Shown here one piece after another: positions 36,036 to 45,416 of a DNA stretch of 64,000 nucleotides. Origin of the DNA: Nocardioides sp. S5 (lineage in GTDB: Bacteria > Actinomycetota > Actinomycetes > Propionibacteriales > Nocardioidaceae); the NCBI RefSeq assembly GCF_017310035.1, contig NZ_CP022296.1, positions 2,852,001 to 2,916,000 of the forward strand, read 5' to 3'. Under the pieces are notes generated by a model. It saw only the letters and a program-made list of their open reading frames with translations. It was not told where the DNA came from and ran no database searches. Each line of letters begins with the position of its first letter. Position 1 is the stretch's first letter. The position numbers and the translations under genes are program-made.

Positions 36036-36458
36036 TTAACGCGTTCCGGGGGCGTGACGAACCTGCATGATCGCGCCCACGACGATGCCGGCGCCACCGC
36101 CCACCATGGTGACGGTGACGGAGGTGGGGTAGTCGCGAAGCGCGCCAAGGAGTAGCAGTGTTCCACCTGCTAGCGCCGTGACTGCTACTGCCGACGAGGC
36201 GTCGGTCGCGCGCAACCACATGGTGCCGATGATGGCGATGGTCGTTGCGGCGGAGACCCAATACCCAGCGGCGTTACCCACCGGATCGTTGGGGAACAGC
36301 CCCCACGAGGACCACAGCGCTCCCACTGCGCTCAGCAGGGTCAACAGCCATCCGATGTCTCGAGATGGTTCCAGTGGTGGGAAGTCCTCGCGTGCCGTGG
36401 ACTGCCGTCGGGGGTCGGTGGGGTGACTGCCATCAGCTCCCGATCGGCTGACGCTCAC
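36036..36458 (-). CDS. Small four-helix membrane protein
   Basis: 140 aa with four hydrophobic helices (DIGWLLTLLSAVGALWSSW, AAGYWVSAATTIAIIGTMWL, AVAVTALAGGTLLLLGAL, VTVTMVGGGAGIVVGAIMQV), resembling SPW-repeat-like proteins. GTG 36458 is chosen because AGGAGG lies 4 nt upstream. It is downstream of the baeRF-like gene on the same strand and may belong to that operon. Function unknown. Confidence 0.6.
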   Translation of the reverse strand: MSVSRSGADGSHPTDPRRQSTAREDFPPLEPSRDIGWLLTLLSAVGALWSSWGLFPNDPVGNAAGYWVSAATTIAIIGTMWLRATDASSAVAVTALAGGTLLLLGALRDYPTSVTVTMVGGGAGIVVGAIMQVRHAPGTR

Positions 36459-36555
36459 GTGGCCTCCTGTTCGTGTGGCATGTCGGATGTAGGCGCACGT
36501 GTGTCGCACCTCGTGCGCTGCGTTCGTGACGGGCGAACACCGTTGCGGCCTCCAT

Positions 36556-37734
36556 TCACCTGGACCTCAGGAGGGCGATTCCCCCGAACTCATGCAGCTG
36601 TGCGTCGTCGACGAAGGCGATGAGGTTGCCGGCTTGAATTGCGTGCTCGATGAGGTCGTCAATCAGGTCGTGGGACACAGGCCCCCCACCTTCTCCGGGC
36701 GGTCGAGGGTGGACGTAGCCCTGCTCGACGACAAGGGTGCCCGGGGTCCGGCTTGCCACGGCCGTCCAGCACTGGTCCAGCCCGGCCACTACCTGTTCGG
36801 GATCGTTGACGGCAGCCTCGCGCAGAGTCTCCAGAGTCTGCTGACCCCGTCGGTGCAGGTAGTCCTCCAGACACAATGCTGTCGCTGTGAACAGCTGGTC
36901 AGGTTTGTTGGCCGTGGGGCCGACGACGGCCCCCGCGAGCCGATGCAGCCACCGCGCACTGCTCCTCAGCTCGTTCACGAGCACCGCGTCGCCGGCCAGG
37001 ACGAGCGGAGCCGGGCGCTCTGCTCGCAGGCCTGCCATCCAGGGGTCGATCCGGGCGAGCAGGTCGCTGCGGTCGTCGGCCTCGCGCTCCGCGCCGAGCC
37101 CGAGCCCCGACTCCGGGTAGGGCCTTTCGAGATTCGGCGAGGCCACCAGCCGCGCACTGCCTACGGGGAGACGCTCAATCGTGTCGAGCAGCGTGACGCG
37201 TGCGGCAACCCAGTACACGCGAGCTCCGAATTCGTCGACGCGTAGGACCAGGTGCGGTGGGGTCCGGTGCAGCGCCCGGAGCAGGTCACGGGTGGCGAAG
37301 GTGGACTCGACCACGACCTTCTGGTGGACCGCCACCGGAAGCGTCCAGGCTCGCGACACGCTGTGGCTGACGAAGAGCGCGAGAGCGTTCTGCGTGCTCG
37401 AGTCCTGGGCGATGCGGGCCTGTCGTCGCAGTTCGTACATCAACCGCTCGCGGTCGCCCAACGGTTGGTCGTCGAGGCGTCGCTCGGCGTCGAGGAGCAG
37501 GCCTTCGAGGCGTTCGCGGTCTGCGATCGCCATCCGTGCAGCCGGGGTCGTCGGCATCAGCACGGAGATGCAGGGGTAACCACCGGCCGCGGTCAAATGC
37601 GCGGCAGCCTCCGGTGTGAGGTCCCGGGGAATGGCTCGGCCGCCCCCGCCGACGTGGTCGGCATCCGTGGTGAGGGGCGAATCCTCCATATCGGGAGCGT
37701 GGACTGAGGCGCCGCGCCGGTCACTATGGATCAT
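36556..37734 (-). CDS. baeRF family-3-like (eRF1-related) protein, copy 1
   Basis: 392 aa. Start ATG 37734 with AGGAGA 6 nt upstream. Family marks shared with the copy at 51,005: YPCISVLMPTTP, VVVESTFATRDLLRALHR, APLVLAGDAVLVNEL, a VAGLDQCWTAV block, the TLVVEQGYV strand and the final LIDDLIEHAI..GNLIAFVDDAQL, which in eRF1-like folds is the L7Ae-like domain. These bacterial relatives of archaeal/eukaryotic release factor are thought to act on ribosomes, but this family's role is unproven. Last or near-last gene of the operon from promoter-leader A. Confidence 0.75.
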   Translation of the reverse strand: MIHSDRRGASVHAPDMEDSPLTTDADHVGGGGRAIPRDLTPEAAAHLTAAGGYPCISVLMPTTPAARMAIADRERLEGLLLDAERRLDDQPLGDRERLMYELRRQARIAQDSSTQNALALFVSHSVSRAWTLPVAVHQKVVVESTFATRDLLRALHRTPPHLVLRVDEFGARVYWVAARVTLLDTIERLPVGSARLVASPNLERPYPESGLGLGAEREADDRSDLLARIDPWMAGLRAERPAPLVLAGDAVLVNELRSSARWLHRLAGAVVGPTANKPDQLFTATALCLEDYLHRRGQQTLETLREAAVNDPEQVVAGLDQCWTAVASRTPGTLVVEQGYVHPRPPGEGGGPVSHDLIDDLIEHAIQAGNLIAFVDDAQLHEFGGIALLRSR

Positions 37735-37786
37735 GATCCTTCTCCTTCCGGACCTTGCACTGCGGCGGTACGCCGCTCGCTGACCG

Positions 37787-38566
37787 TCATGGCGTCCGCC
37801 GGGCGAACCGGCGTGCCCTTCGAACGCGGCCCGCGGTGGGGTGGGTCCTGACGATGTCGATCCGCACGAGCGGGGTTCCCGGCCACAGCTGGGCAATCTC
37901 CCCTTCGCGGTCGGCGACGTCGAGTGTCATGCGTCGTTCCCACAGGAGGTGGAGGTCTGGGTCGCGCGAGACCGGGGAGTGGGGCACCGTCAGCACCAGG
38001 TGGGCTTCGTCGCCGACGGACACCCAGCGGTGGAGCTCATCGACGACGTCCCATGACAGTGGCATTCCTGCGTCGGCGCGCACGTGGGGCCTGCCCTCGC
38101 AGCGTCGATTCGCCCGATGGGCCGTCGTTTCAGCGGGGTGGGGCTCGGCCGGAGCCAGGAGTGTGTCGAGCGCACATTCGTTCGAGCGCGTGTGTCCAGG
38201 TCCTCCGATGCCGCGCCGCCATGCCCAAGCCCCCCAGGCCCCCCAGGCCCCCCTCAACGCGCTCGGCTCGTGTTCGAACCTCACCGTCACGCGACTCGCG
38301 TCGGGTCCCGCAACCCCCGCGAGGTCTTCGAGACGGTCGCGAAGGTTGCTGTCCGCCGTGGCAGTGCTGCGCCGTCGCACGAACGAGAGCAGTCTGCGGT
38401 GCGGGATCGTCAGGGTCACGTGCACGCAGCACCCTGCCTGGAGATGACGTACGACCTCGTCGAGATCCGTGCGCGACCAGGCACCCGAGACAGGGAGTCG
38501 CACGTGGGGGTGGAACGGGTCGCCGCTCTCGGGCATCGCAGCAACCGGCAGCCTGAGGAGCATCAT
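37787..38566 (-). CDS. Hypothetical protein of the baeRF operon
   Basis: 259 aa, start ATG 38566 with GGGGAGG upstream, overlapping the stop of the small membrane gene (ATGA). Two similar halves are suggested: CCVHVTLTIPHRRLLSFVRRR and AHLVLTVPHSPVSRDPDLH share a V-LT-PH pattern, about 130 aa apart, so it may be an internal duplication. A 9-bp tandem repeat (38229-38255) encodes GAWGAWGAW. No family recognised. Confidence 0.6.
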   Translation of the reverse strand: MMLLRLPVAAMPESGDPFHPHVRLPVSGAWSRTDLDEVVRHLQAGCCVHVTLTIPHRRLLSFVRRRSTATADSNLRDRLEDLAGVAGPDASRVTVRFEHEPSALRGAWGAWGAWAWRRGIGGPGHTRSNECALDTLLAPAEPHPAETTAHRANRRCEGRPHVRADAGMPLSWDVVDELHRWVSVGDEAHLVLTVPHSPVSRDPDLHLLWERRMTLDVADREGEIAQLWPGTPLVRIDIVRTHPTAGRVRRARRFARRTP

Positions 38567-38760
38567 GGACGCCTCCCCGCCGCGTCGACGTACGGGCCGT
38601 CGGAGCCACCCTCGGGCACGGACCCGTGGGACGAGTGTCGCCGGTTGCGACGTGCCGCTGCGCTCGCCTGCCCGCGCCTGACACCGCACCAGCCGAGCTC
38701 GCGCGCCGCCCAGAGGCCGAGCCAGAGAGCCAGTCCGAGGAGGATGAGTAGGTCGTCCAT
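38563..38760 (-). CDS. Small membrane-anchored protein
   Basis: 65 aa: one N-terminal helix DDLLILLGLALWLGLWAA then a basic, low-complexity tail. ATG 38760 is taken; GTG 38772 is also possible. First gene after leader A, coupled to the next through ATGA. The start context GGTGGTGATCAGCATGG is almost identical to that of a small reading frame before the stress-protein gene (57,650), suggesting shared ancestry of the two operon heads. Confidence 0.55.
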   Translation of the reverse strand: MDDLLILLGLALWLGLWAARELGWCGVRRGQASAAARRNRRHSSHGSVPEGGSDGPYVDAAGRRP

Positions 38761-38819
38761 GCTGATCACCACCGTTGTCGTCGGTCCGGGCCTCGTTGCC
38801 CGGAATGGTGATCAGGAGT

Positions 38820-38961
38820 GGTCTCTCCCGTCCCGGTTATGGGACCCGGTCGCCGGGCCGATCAGTCGGGGTGACAGCCGTGGTGACGTGCGACCGGAGG
38901 TGGGGTACTCCCCAACCCTGATGTACGTAGATCGTATCACGAAGCTTTCTTCGCATGTCAA
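38820..38961 (-). promoter_or_regulatory. Promoter and structured leader A (baeRF copy 1 operon)
   Basis: Read leftward. -35 TTGACA at 38961-38956, overlapping the stop of the HTH gene; spacer contains CGAAG-AAAG-CTTCG; -10 near TACGAT (38936-38931). Transcript leader then has box 1 GGGGAGTACCCC (38913-38902), an internal CGTCACCACGG, and box 3 GGGAGAGACC (38829-38820). The same parts recur at 50,9xx, 53,2xx and 56,4xx. The boxes resemble those of the yybP-ykoY manganese riboswitch as I remember them; no fold or model search could be run. Confidence 0.6.
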
Positions 38962-39251
38962 GGGGTGGCGGTGGTCTTGTTGACGAGGTCGACGAAGGCG
39001 CCGATGGTGACTCCGGACTCGAGGTCGTGGCGGAAGTGGGAGTCGCGGGTGACCCGGTACCGGTTGCGCCGACCCACCTTCTCCTTGTCCACGTAGCCGT
39101 GCTCGACCAGGTCCGCGACGATCTGCTGCACCGCCCTCTCGGTGATGCCGACGGCGTCGGCGATGTCGCGGGTCCGCGCGTCCGGGTCGCGCGCGAGGGC
39201 GACCAGGACGTGGCCGTGGTTGGAGAGGAAGGTCCAGTCGTCGCGGGTCAT
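38958..39251 (-). CDS. Winged-helix transcriptional regulator
   Basis: 97 aa MarR/ArsR-like HTH protein: VALARDPDARTRDIADAVGITERAVQQIVADLVEHGYVDKEKVGRRNRYRV is a standard wHTH with wing. It sits between the P-type ATPase gene and promoter A, whose -35 overlaps its stop. The nearby upstream sequence has CGAAACCAGAATCG, loosely like the CGAAG-N4-CTTCG operator, so it is the prime candidate for the regulon's repressor; this is inference. No strong ribosome site before ATG 39251. Confidence 0.75.
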   Translation of the reverse strand: MTRDDWTFLSNHGHVLVALARDPDARTRDIADAVGITERAVQQIVADLVEHGYVDKEKVGRRNRYRVTRDSHFRHDLESGVTIGAFVDLVNKTTATP

Positions 39252-39298
39252 GACGAGCCATGGTACGCGATTCTGGTTTCGTATGTCCCGGGTCGTCC

Positions 39299-42022
39299 TC
39301 AGCCTTCTCGTCGACGCGTGCCCCAGCGGTGGCCGAGCTTGACGAGCTCCTCGACCAACAGCACGCACAGCGCCACTCCGATGCAGATTCCCCACTGCTC
39401 GGGTGTGAGGGCGACGGTGTCGAAGATCGCCTGGCCCCACGTCGTGTGCACGGCTGCGATGTGCAGCAGGGCCACCGTCGTCAGGGACACCCACAGCCAC
39501 CGGTTGGTGAAGGTGTGCGGTGCGAACACGGTGACGTGCTCCGCGCGTGCGTTGAGCGCGTTGACGAGCTGGAAGAGCACGAAGGTGGTGAAGGCCATGG
39601 TCAGGCTGACGGCCTCGCCCCACTCCTCGCGGGCGAGGATGAGGACCGCGAGGGTGCCGATCGCCATCACCAGGCCCACGCGGGCCAGCCTGATCAGTCG
39701 CGCCGGGGAGAGGATCTGATCGCCGCTGCGTCGCGGGGGCTCGGACATGATCCCCGGCCGGGCCGGGTCCACGCCCAGCGCCATTGCGGGCGGGCCGTCC
39801 ATGATGATGTTGACCCACAGGATCTGCACGGCCGTCAACGGGGCCGGCAGCCCCATCACCGAGGCGCCGAGGAAGGTCGAGATGGCGCCCATGTTGGTGG
39901 AGAGCTGGAAGCGCACGAACTTCACCACGTTGTCGTAGATCGAGCGACCCTCCTCGACGGCGCCGACGATGGTGGTGAAGTTGTCGTCGGTGAGGATGAG
40001 GTCGCCCGCCTCCTTGGTGACCTCGGTTCCCGTCAGACCCATGGCCACGCCGATGTGCGCCGAGCGCAGCGCCGCGGCGTCGTTGACGCCATCACCAGTC
40101 ATGGCCACGACATGGCCCCGCGCGGTGAGCGCCTTCACGATGGCGACCTTGTGCTCGGGAGACACCCGGGCGAACACCGCCACCTCGTCGACGACGTCGG
40201 CCAGCTCCTCGGTCGACAGCTCGGAGAGCTCGGCGCCGGTCATCGCGCGGCCCTCGATGCCGAGCTCGCGGGCGATGGCGACGGCGGTCGCGACGTGGTC
40301 GCCGGTGATCATCTTCACCCCCACACCGGCCCGGTGGCACAGGGCCACCGCCGAGGTCGCCTCGGGCCGCGGTGGGTCGGCGATCCCGAGCAGGCCGAGC
40401 AGGGTCAGCGACGCAACGTCGGAGTGTGGCTCGGATGACGGTGACTCGACCAGGCGGGTGGCCACGGCCAGCACGCGCAGTCCGCGCTCGCCCATTGCCG
40501 CGATGGCGTCGTCGAGTCGCTCTCGGTCGGACGCGGTGAGCGCAACCTCCTCGCCGCCGAGCAGCCACGAGTCGCAACGCCGCAGCAGCACGTCGGCCGC
40601 GCCCTTGGCCAGCACGCGGGAAGCGGGACCCTCGTCGTGGTAGGTGACCATGTACTTGTAGTCGGCGTCGAAGGGGATCTCCGCCGATCGCGGCCACTCC
40701 TGACGGCGCGCCGTCACGTCGAGCCCCGCCTTGGCCGCCAGCACGACCAGCGCACCCTCGGTCGGGTCGCCGATGATGCCGGCGCTATCCCCATCCCCGT
40801 CGCCGTCCGCCTTGAGTTCGGCGTCGCTGCACAGGGCGAGTGCGTCGAGCAGCAGCGGCGGCAGGCTTGCTTGCGCGCCGTCGGAGTAGAGGATTTCGCC
40901 GTCGGTGTCGTATCCCTGGCCGTGGACCGTGAGCACGTTCTCGCCCACGCGTACCTCGCGGACCGTCATCTCGTTGAGGGTCAGGGTGCCGGTCTTGTCG
41001 CTGCAGATGACGGTGGCCGAGCCCAGTGTCTCGACCGAGGCCAGCCGCTTGACGATCGCGTTGCGGCCCGCCATCCGGTGCACGCCGAGCGCGAGCGTCA
41101 GCGCCAGTACGGCCGGCAGGCCCTCCGGGACGGTCGCCACCGCGAGCGCCACGGCTCGCAGGGCGATCTCGGAGGGGGCCTCGCCCCGCGCCAGGGCCAG
41201 CGCGACGTACACCGTCACGGCGACGAGCCCGATCACGGCCAGCCGCTTGCCCAGGGTGTCGAGCTGCCGCTGCAGGGGGGTCTGCGGCTCCTCGCCAGTG
41301 GCGAGCATCTCGGCGATGGCGCCGACGGAGGTCTCCATGCCGGTGGCGGTCACGACCGCTTCGGCCCGTCCGCGGGTGAGCGCGGTGTTCATGTGGACCA
41401 TGCCGTCGCGATCTGCGAGGGGGGCGTCGTGTTCTACGGTCGAGTTGGCCCGTTTGGGGACGGGCTGGGACTCACCGGTCAGGGCCGATTCGTCGACCTC
41501 CACCGAGGAGGCGAGGATTAGGCGCGCGTCCGCGGGCACCCGGTCGCCCGCCTCGAGCAGGACGACGTCGCCGGGCACGAGGTCGCCGGCGTCGACGACG
41601 AGGGTTCGCCCGTCGCGCCGGATCCGCGCCGAGGGGCTCAGCATGTTGCGTAGCGCCTCGAGGCTCTTCTCGGCTCGCTGCTCTTGGAAGAACCCGATGC
41701 TGGCGTTGATGAGGAGCACCACGGCGATGACGATGGTGTCCTTGATCTCACCCACGAGGCCCGCGAGGACCGCGGCACCGATGAGCACCAGGATCAGGAC
41801 GCTGCGGAACTGGTCGAGGAAGCGCAGCAGCACCGGTCGGCGTACGGGCTCGGCCAGCTGGTTGGGGCCGAACCGGTCGAGCCGTGTCCGGGCCTCCTCG
41901 CTGCTCAGGCCTTGGGCGGGGTCGACCTCCAGTGTCATGGCCACTTCCTCGGCGCTGGCGGCGTGAGGGTTGCTGAGTGGGGTGCTGTGCGGGGTGGTGC
42001 TGGGGACGGGTGCCGCGGTCAT
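39299..42022 (-). CDS. P2-type cation-transporting ATPase (Ca2+/Mn2+ class)
   Basis: 907 aa. N-terminal cation-ATPase domain, actuator TGES, phosphorylation site DKTGTLTLNE, hinge MTGDGVNDAAALRSA, and helix M4 VATVPEGLPAVLAL typical of P2A/P2-type pumps (no CPx, so not a heavy-metal P1B type). C-terminal six-helix cation domain is complete. Relatives move Ca2+, and some move Mn2+ or Na+. ATGA overlap with the V-ATPase B gene makes it the last gene of that operon, so both pumps are made together. Confidence 0.92.
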   Translation of the reverse strand: MTAAPVPSTTPHSTPLSNPHAASAEEVAMTLEVDPAQGLSSEEARTRLDRFGPNQLAEPVRRPVLLRFLDQFRSVLILVLIGAAVLAGLVGEIKDTIVIAVVLLINASIGFFQEQRAEKSLEALRNMLSPSARIRRDGRTLVVDAGDLVPGDVVLLEAGDRVPADARLILASSVEVDESALTGESQPVPKRANSTVEHDAPLADRDGMVHMNTALTRGRAEAVVTATGMETSVGAIAEMLATGEEPQTPLQRQLDTLGKRLAVIGLVAVTVYVALALARGEAPSEIALRAVALAVATVPEGLPAVLALTLALGVHRMAGRNAIVKRLASVETLGSATVICSDKTGTLTLNEMTVREVRVGENVLTVHGQGYDTDGEILYSDGAQASLPPLLLDALALCSDAELKADGDGDGDSAGIIGDPTEGALVVLAAKAGLDVTARRQEWPRSAEIPFDADYKYMVTYHDEGPASRVLAKGAADVLLRRCDSWLLGGEEVALTASDRERLDDAIAAMGERGLRVLAVATRLVESPSSEPHSDVASLTLLGLLGIADPPRPEATSAVALCHRAGVGVKMITGDHVATAVAIARELGIEGRAMTGAELSELSTEELADVVDEVAVFARVSPEHKVAIVKALTARGHVVAMTGDGVNDAAALRSAHIGVAMGLTGTEVTKEAGDLILTDDNFTTIVGAVEEGRSIYDNVVKFVRFQLSTNMGAISTFLGASVMGLPAPLTAVQILWVNIIMDGPPAMALGVDPARPGIMSEPPRRSGDQILSPARLIRLARVGLVMAIGTLAVLILAREEWGEAVSLTMAFTTFVLFQLVNALNARAEHVTVFAPHTFTNRWLWVSLTTVALLHIAAVHTTWGQAIFDTVALTPEQWGICIGVALCVLLVEELVKLGHRWGTRRREG

Positions 42023-43569
42023 GGCTGGCTCCAGGTGGTGCTCTTGGCGGTGCTCTCGGTGCGCTCGGTGGTGGTGGTGGTGCGGTGGTGCTGGGCGACG
42101 TGGTCGGCCCCGACCCGGCCTAGCTCGTCGGGCTCGAAGTCGCCGAGCAGTTCCCAGCCCAGGTCCAGGGTCTGGGTGATGGTCCGCCGGGCCTCGCCCT
42201 GGCCGACGAACTCCTCCTCGAAGCGACGGGCGAACGCGAGGTAGCGGCGGTCCTCGGCCGTCAGGCCGCTCTCGCCGACGATCGAGACCAGGCGCCGTAC
42301 CTCGACGCCGCGGGCGTAGCAGGCGTAGAGCTGGTCGGCCAGACCCCGGTGGTCGGCCCGCGTACGCCCCGCGCCGACGCCGGCGTTCATCAGCCGCGAC
42401 AGCGACGGCAGGACGTCGAAGGGCGGGTCGACGCCGCGTCCGGCCATGTCGCGCGAGAGGACCACCTGTCCCTCGGTGATGTAGCCGGTGAGGTCCGGGA
42501 TCGGGTGGGTGATGTCGCCGTCGGGCATGGTCAGCAGCGACAGCTGGGTCAAGGAGCCGGTCGAGCCGTGCACCCGTCCCGCCCGCTCGAAGAGGGAGGC
42601 CAGATCGGTGTACATGTAGCCGGGGTAGCCGCGCCGCCCCGGCATCTCCTCGCGGGCCGCGGCGATCTCGCGCAGCGCCTCGCAGTACGCGGTGATGTCG
42701 GTGAGGATCACCAGGACGTGCAGGTGCTTCTCGAAGGCGAGGTACTCGGCCAGCGTCAGCGCCACCCGGGGGGTGAGCAACCGCTCGATGGTGGGGTCGT
42801 CGGCCAGGTTGAGCAACAGCACATTGCGGTGCCCTGATGCGCTGGTGGCGAACTGGTCCCGGAAGAAGTCGGCCTCGCGGCGCGTGACGCCCATCGCTGC
42901 GAAGACGACCACTACTCCCTCGGTCCCGTCGGCCTGGTTGTCGTGTCTGGCCTCGCCGGGCACCCGGGCCTGGATGGCGATCCGGGCGGCCACCTCAGCG
43001 GCGGGCAGCCCGGCCGCGGTGAAGACGGGCAGCTTCTGCCCACGGACCAGGGTGTTGAGGCCATCGATGGCCGAGAAGCCGGTCTCGATGAACTGGTCGG
43101 GGTGGATCCGCGCGACGGGGTTGAGCGGCAGCCCGTTCACCGGCCGGTACGCCTCGGCGGTGGGCTCCGGCCGGCCGTCCCGCGGACGCCCGGCACCGTC
43201 GAGGACGCGTCCCAGTACGTCGGTCCCGACGCCGGTGACCGCTGCGCGGAACCGCGCGCGCACGGCGACGTTGGCCCGGCCCATGCCCTCGGTGCCGCCG
43301 AGCACCTGAACCACCGCGCGGGAGCGGTCCACCTCGAGGACCTGGCCGTCGCGTTCCGTGCCGTCGTCGGTGACGACGGTGACGACGTCGCCGAACGCTA
43401 CGGCCTCGGCGCCCTCGACCAGCAGCAGCGGCCCGGCCACCCGGCGTACGTCGCGCATCTCGATCGTGGGCAGGATGCCCACGGGTGCGACGGCGACGGC
43501 GTCCCGCGCGCGGGTGATCGTGTCCGCGGTGTCTTCCGGGCTGTCTTTGGAGCTGTCCAGCGTGGTCAT
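42019..43569 (-). CDS. ntpB: V/A-type ATPase subunit B
   Basis: 516 aa regulatory, non-catalytic nucleotide-binding subunit. Family stretches: IHPDQFIETGFSAIDGLNTLVRGQKLPVFTAAGLP (no Walker A, as expected), RREADFFRDQF, LNLADDPTIERLLTPRVALT, and EMPGRRGYPGYMYTDLASLFERAGR. The C-terminal tail (about 40 aa, Thr/Glu-rich) is longer than usual. ATGA overlaps join it to subunit A and to the P-type ATPase. Confidence 0.95.
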   Translation of the reverse strand: MTTLDSSKDSPEDTADTITRARDAVAVAPVGILPTIEMRDVRRVAGPLLLVEGAEAVAFGDVVTVVTDDGTERDGQVLEVDRSRAVVQVLGGTEGMGRANVAVRARFRAAVTGVGTDVLGRVLDGAGRPRDGRPEPTAEAYRPVNGLPLNPVARIHPDQFIETGFSAIDGLNTLVRGQKLPVFTAAGLPAAEVAARIAIQARVPGEARHDNQADGTEGVVVVFAAMGVTRREADFFRDQFATSASGHRNVLLLNLADDPTIERLLTPRVALTLAEYLAFEKHLHVLVILTDITAYCEALREIAAAREEMPGRRGYPGYMYTDLASLFERAGRVHGSTGSLTQLSLLTMPDGDITHPIPDLTGYITEGQVVLSRDMAGRGVDPPFDVLPSLSRLMNAGVGAGRTRADHRGLADQLYACYARGVEVRRLVSIVGESGLTAEDRRYLAFARRFEEEFVGQGEARRTITQTLDLGWELLGDFEPDELGRVGADHVAQHHRTTTTTERTESTAKSTTWSQP

Positions 43570-45416
43570 CGCTGCTCCTCCTCGTCGGTGGTGAGTGCCG
43601 CGCGCTCCTCAGTAGCGCGCTCTTTGGTGGTGAGTGCGGCGTGCATGGTCGAGACGGCGTCGTCGAGGTGTCGCTCGAGCGTGTCGTCGACCGGCCAGCC
43701 ACGTGCTGCGGCGACCGTGCGCAGGACGGGGTGGGCGACGACGTCGGCGACGGGTCGCCCGGCGGTGACCGCAGCGGTCATGGCCTCCTCGGCCGACTTG
43801 ATCAGTCGCAGCATCGTGACCTGCTTGGCCGGCGGACAGCTGGCGTCGGCGGGGTCGAAGGAGTTCTGCTGCAGGTAGTCCTCGCGGAGCATGCGACCCA
43901 CGCGCAGGGTGACTCGCTGGGGCGGCGCTACCGCCTCCACGCCCAGGAGGCTGACCACCTCCTGCAGGCTCCCTTCCTCCTGCAGCGTGCGGACGGCCCA
44001 GGCGCTGAGGCGCGACCAGTCCTCGGCGACGTGCTCGTCGAACCACTCGCCCAGCCGGTAGGTGGTGTAGCTGCGTGTCCAGTTGATCGACGGGAAGTGG
44101 CGGCTGCGGGCCAGGCTCGCATCGAGCGCCCAGAAGCATCCGGCCACGCGCAGGCTGTTCTGGGTGACCGGCTCGGAGAAGTCCCCGCCTGCGGGCGACA
44201 CGGCGCCGACGACGGTGACCGACCCGCTACGCGGGGTGGAGCCGAGGCAGTCGACGAGCCCGGCGCGCTCATAGAAGGCCGCGAGGCGGGTGGCGAGGTA
44301 GGCGGGGTAGCCGTCCTCGGCCGGGATCTCGCCGAGACGACCCGACACCTCGCGCAGTGCCTCGCCCCAGCGGCTGGTGGAGTCGGCGAGCAGGACGGCG
44401 TGCAGGCCTTGGTCGCGGTAGTACTCGGCCATCGTGATGCCGAGGTAGACGCTGGCCTCCCGGGCCGCGACCGGCATGTTGGAGGTGTTGGCCACGAGCA
44501 CGGTCCGCTCCATCAGGGGGCGACCGGTGCGCGGGTCAGAGAGCTGTGGGAACTCCTCGAGCACCTCGGTCAGCTCGTTGCCCCGCTCGCCGCAGCCGAC
44601 GTAGACCACCACGTCGGCCTCGGCGTGCTTGGCGATCGCCTGCTCGAGCACCGTCTTGCCGGTGCCGAATCCGCCGGGGATGATGCCGGCACCGCCGAGG
44701 GCGATCGGGAAGAGGCTGTCGAGGACCCGCTGGCCGGTGAGCAGCGGGCGGTGCAGGGCCTGGTGTCCCCGCACGGGACGGGGCCTGCGGATCGGCCAGC
44801 GTTGCAGCATTTGCACGTCGTGGCCCTGGACGCGGGCGATGACCTCGTCGACGCGGTGCGACCCCTCCGCGACGTGCTCCACCACGCCGCGGACGCCCGG
44901 CGGCACCAGGACGCGGTGGCGCAGCGCTGTGGTCTCCTGCACGGTCCCGAGCTCGTCGCCCGCCTCCACGCGGTCGCCCGCCACCACGGACGGCACGAAC
45001 TCCCAGGTCCGGGAGCGGTCGAGGCCGGGCAGGTCGGCGCCGCGCGGGATGTAGATGCCGTGTTCGGCGTTCAGGGCGGCGAGCGGGCGCTGGGTGCCGT
45101 CGAACACGGTGCCGAGCAGCCCGGGGCCGAGTTCGATGGTCAGCGGTCCCCCGGTGCCGGTCACGGGGTCGCCGACGCGCAGCCCCGAGGTGTCCTCGAA
45201 GACCTGTACCGTGGCCAGGGCGCCGTCGAGGCGGATCACCTCCCCGGGCAGGTCCTGCGGGCCGACCTTGACCACGTCGTAGAGCCGGCACGCGGGTAGG
45301 CCAGCGACCTCGAGGACTGGGCCCGAGACCCGCACCACCGTCCCGACCTGGTCGCCGGAACCGGCCGGCGCGCCGCCGTGTGTCGTGCTCGGCATCGTGG
45401 TGGGTGTCGTGCTCAT
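43566..45416 (-). CDS. ntpA: V/A-type ATPase catalytic subunit A
   Basis: 616 aa. Walker A GGFGTGKT (the common form is GAFGCGKT), catalytic Glu region in GCGERGNELTEVLEEFP, Walker B in HAVLLADSTSRWGEAL, and the VSPAGGDFSEPVTQ stretch of A subunits. The A-type non-homologous insertion (GTVFDGTQRPL..) is present, separating it from F-type beta. Start ATG 45416 overlaps the F-subunit stop. The C-terminus is rich in Glu and Thr. Confidence 0.95.
   Translation of the reverse strand: MSTTPTTMPSTTHGGAPAGSGDQVGTVVRVSGPVLEVAGLPACRLYDVVKVGPQDLPGEVIRLDGALATVQVFEDTSGLRVGDPVTGTGGPLTIELGPGLLGTVFDGTQRPLAALNAEHGIYIPRGADLPGLDRSRTWEFVPSVVAGDRVEAGDELGTVQETTALRHRVLVPPGVRGVVEHVAEGSHRVDEVIARVQGHDVQMLQRWPIRRPRPVRGHQALHRPLLTGQRVLDSLFPIALGGAGIIPGGFGTGKTVLEQAIAKHAEADVVVYVGCGERGNELTEVLEEFPQLSDPRTGRPLMERTVLVANTSNMPVAAREASVYLGITMAEYYRDQGLHAVLLADSTSRWGEALREVSGRLGEIPAEDGYPAYLATRLAAFYERAGLVDCLGSTPRSGSVTVVGAVSPAGGDFSEPVTQNSLRVAGCFWALDASLARSRHFPSINWTRSYTTYRLGEWFDEHVAEDWSRLSAWAVRTLQEEGSLQEVVSLLGVEAVAPPQRVTLRVGRMLREDYLQQNSFDPADASCPPAKQVTMLRLIKSAEEAMTAAVTAGRPVADVVAHPVLRTVAAARGWPVDDTLERHLDDAVSTMHAALTTKERATEERAALTTDEEEQR

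Noticed and set aside
35468..36166. Single 232-aa protein across this leftward frame
   Set aside because: Its first third is antisense to the four-helix membrane gene at 36,036 and shows no family pattern; only the UPF0114-like middle is meaningful, and the family's last helix lies in another frame.
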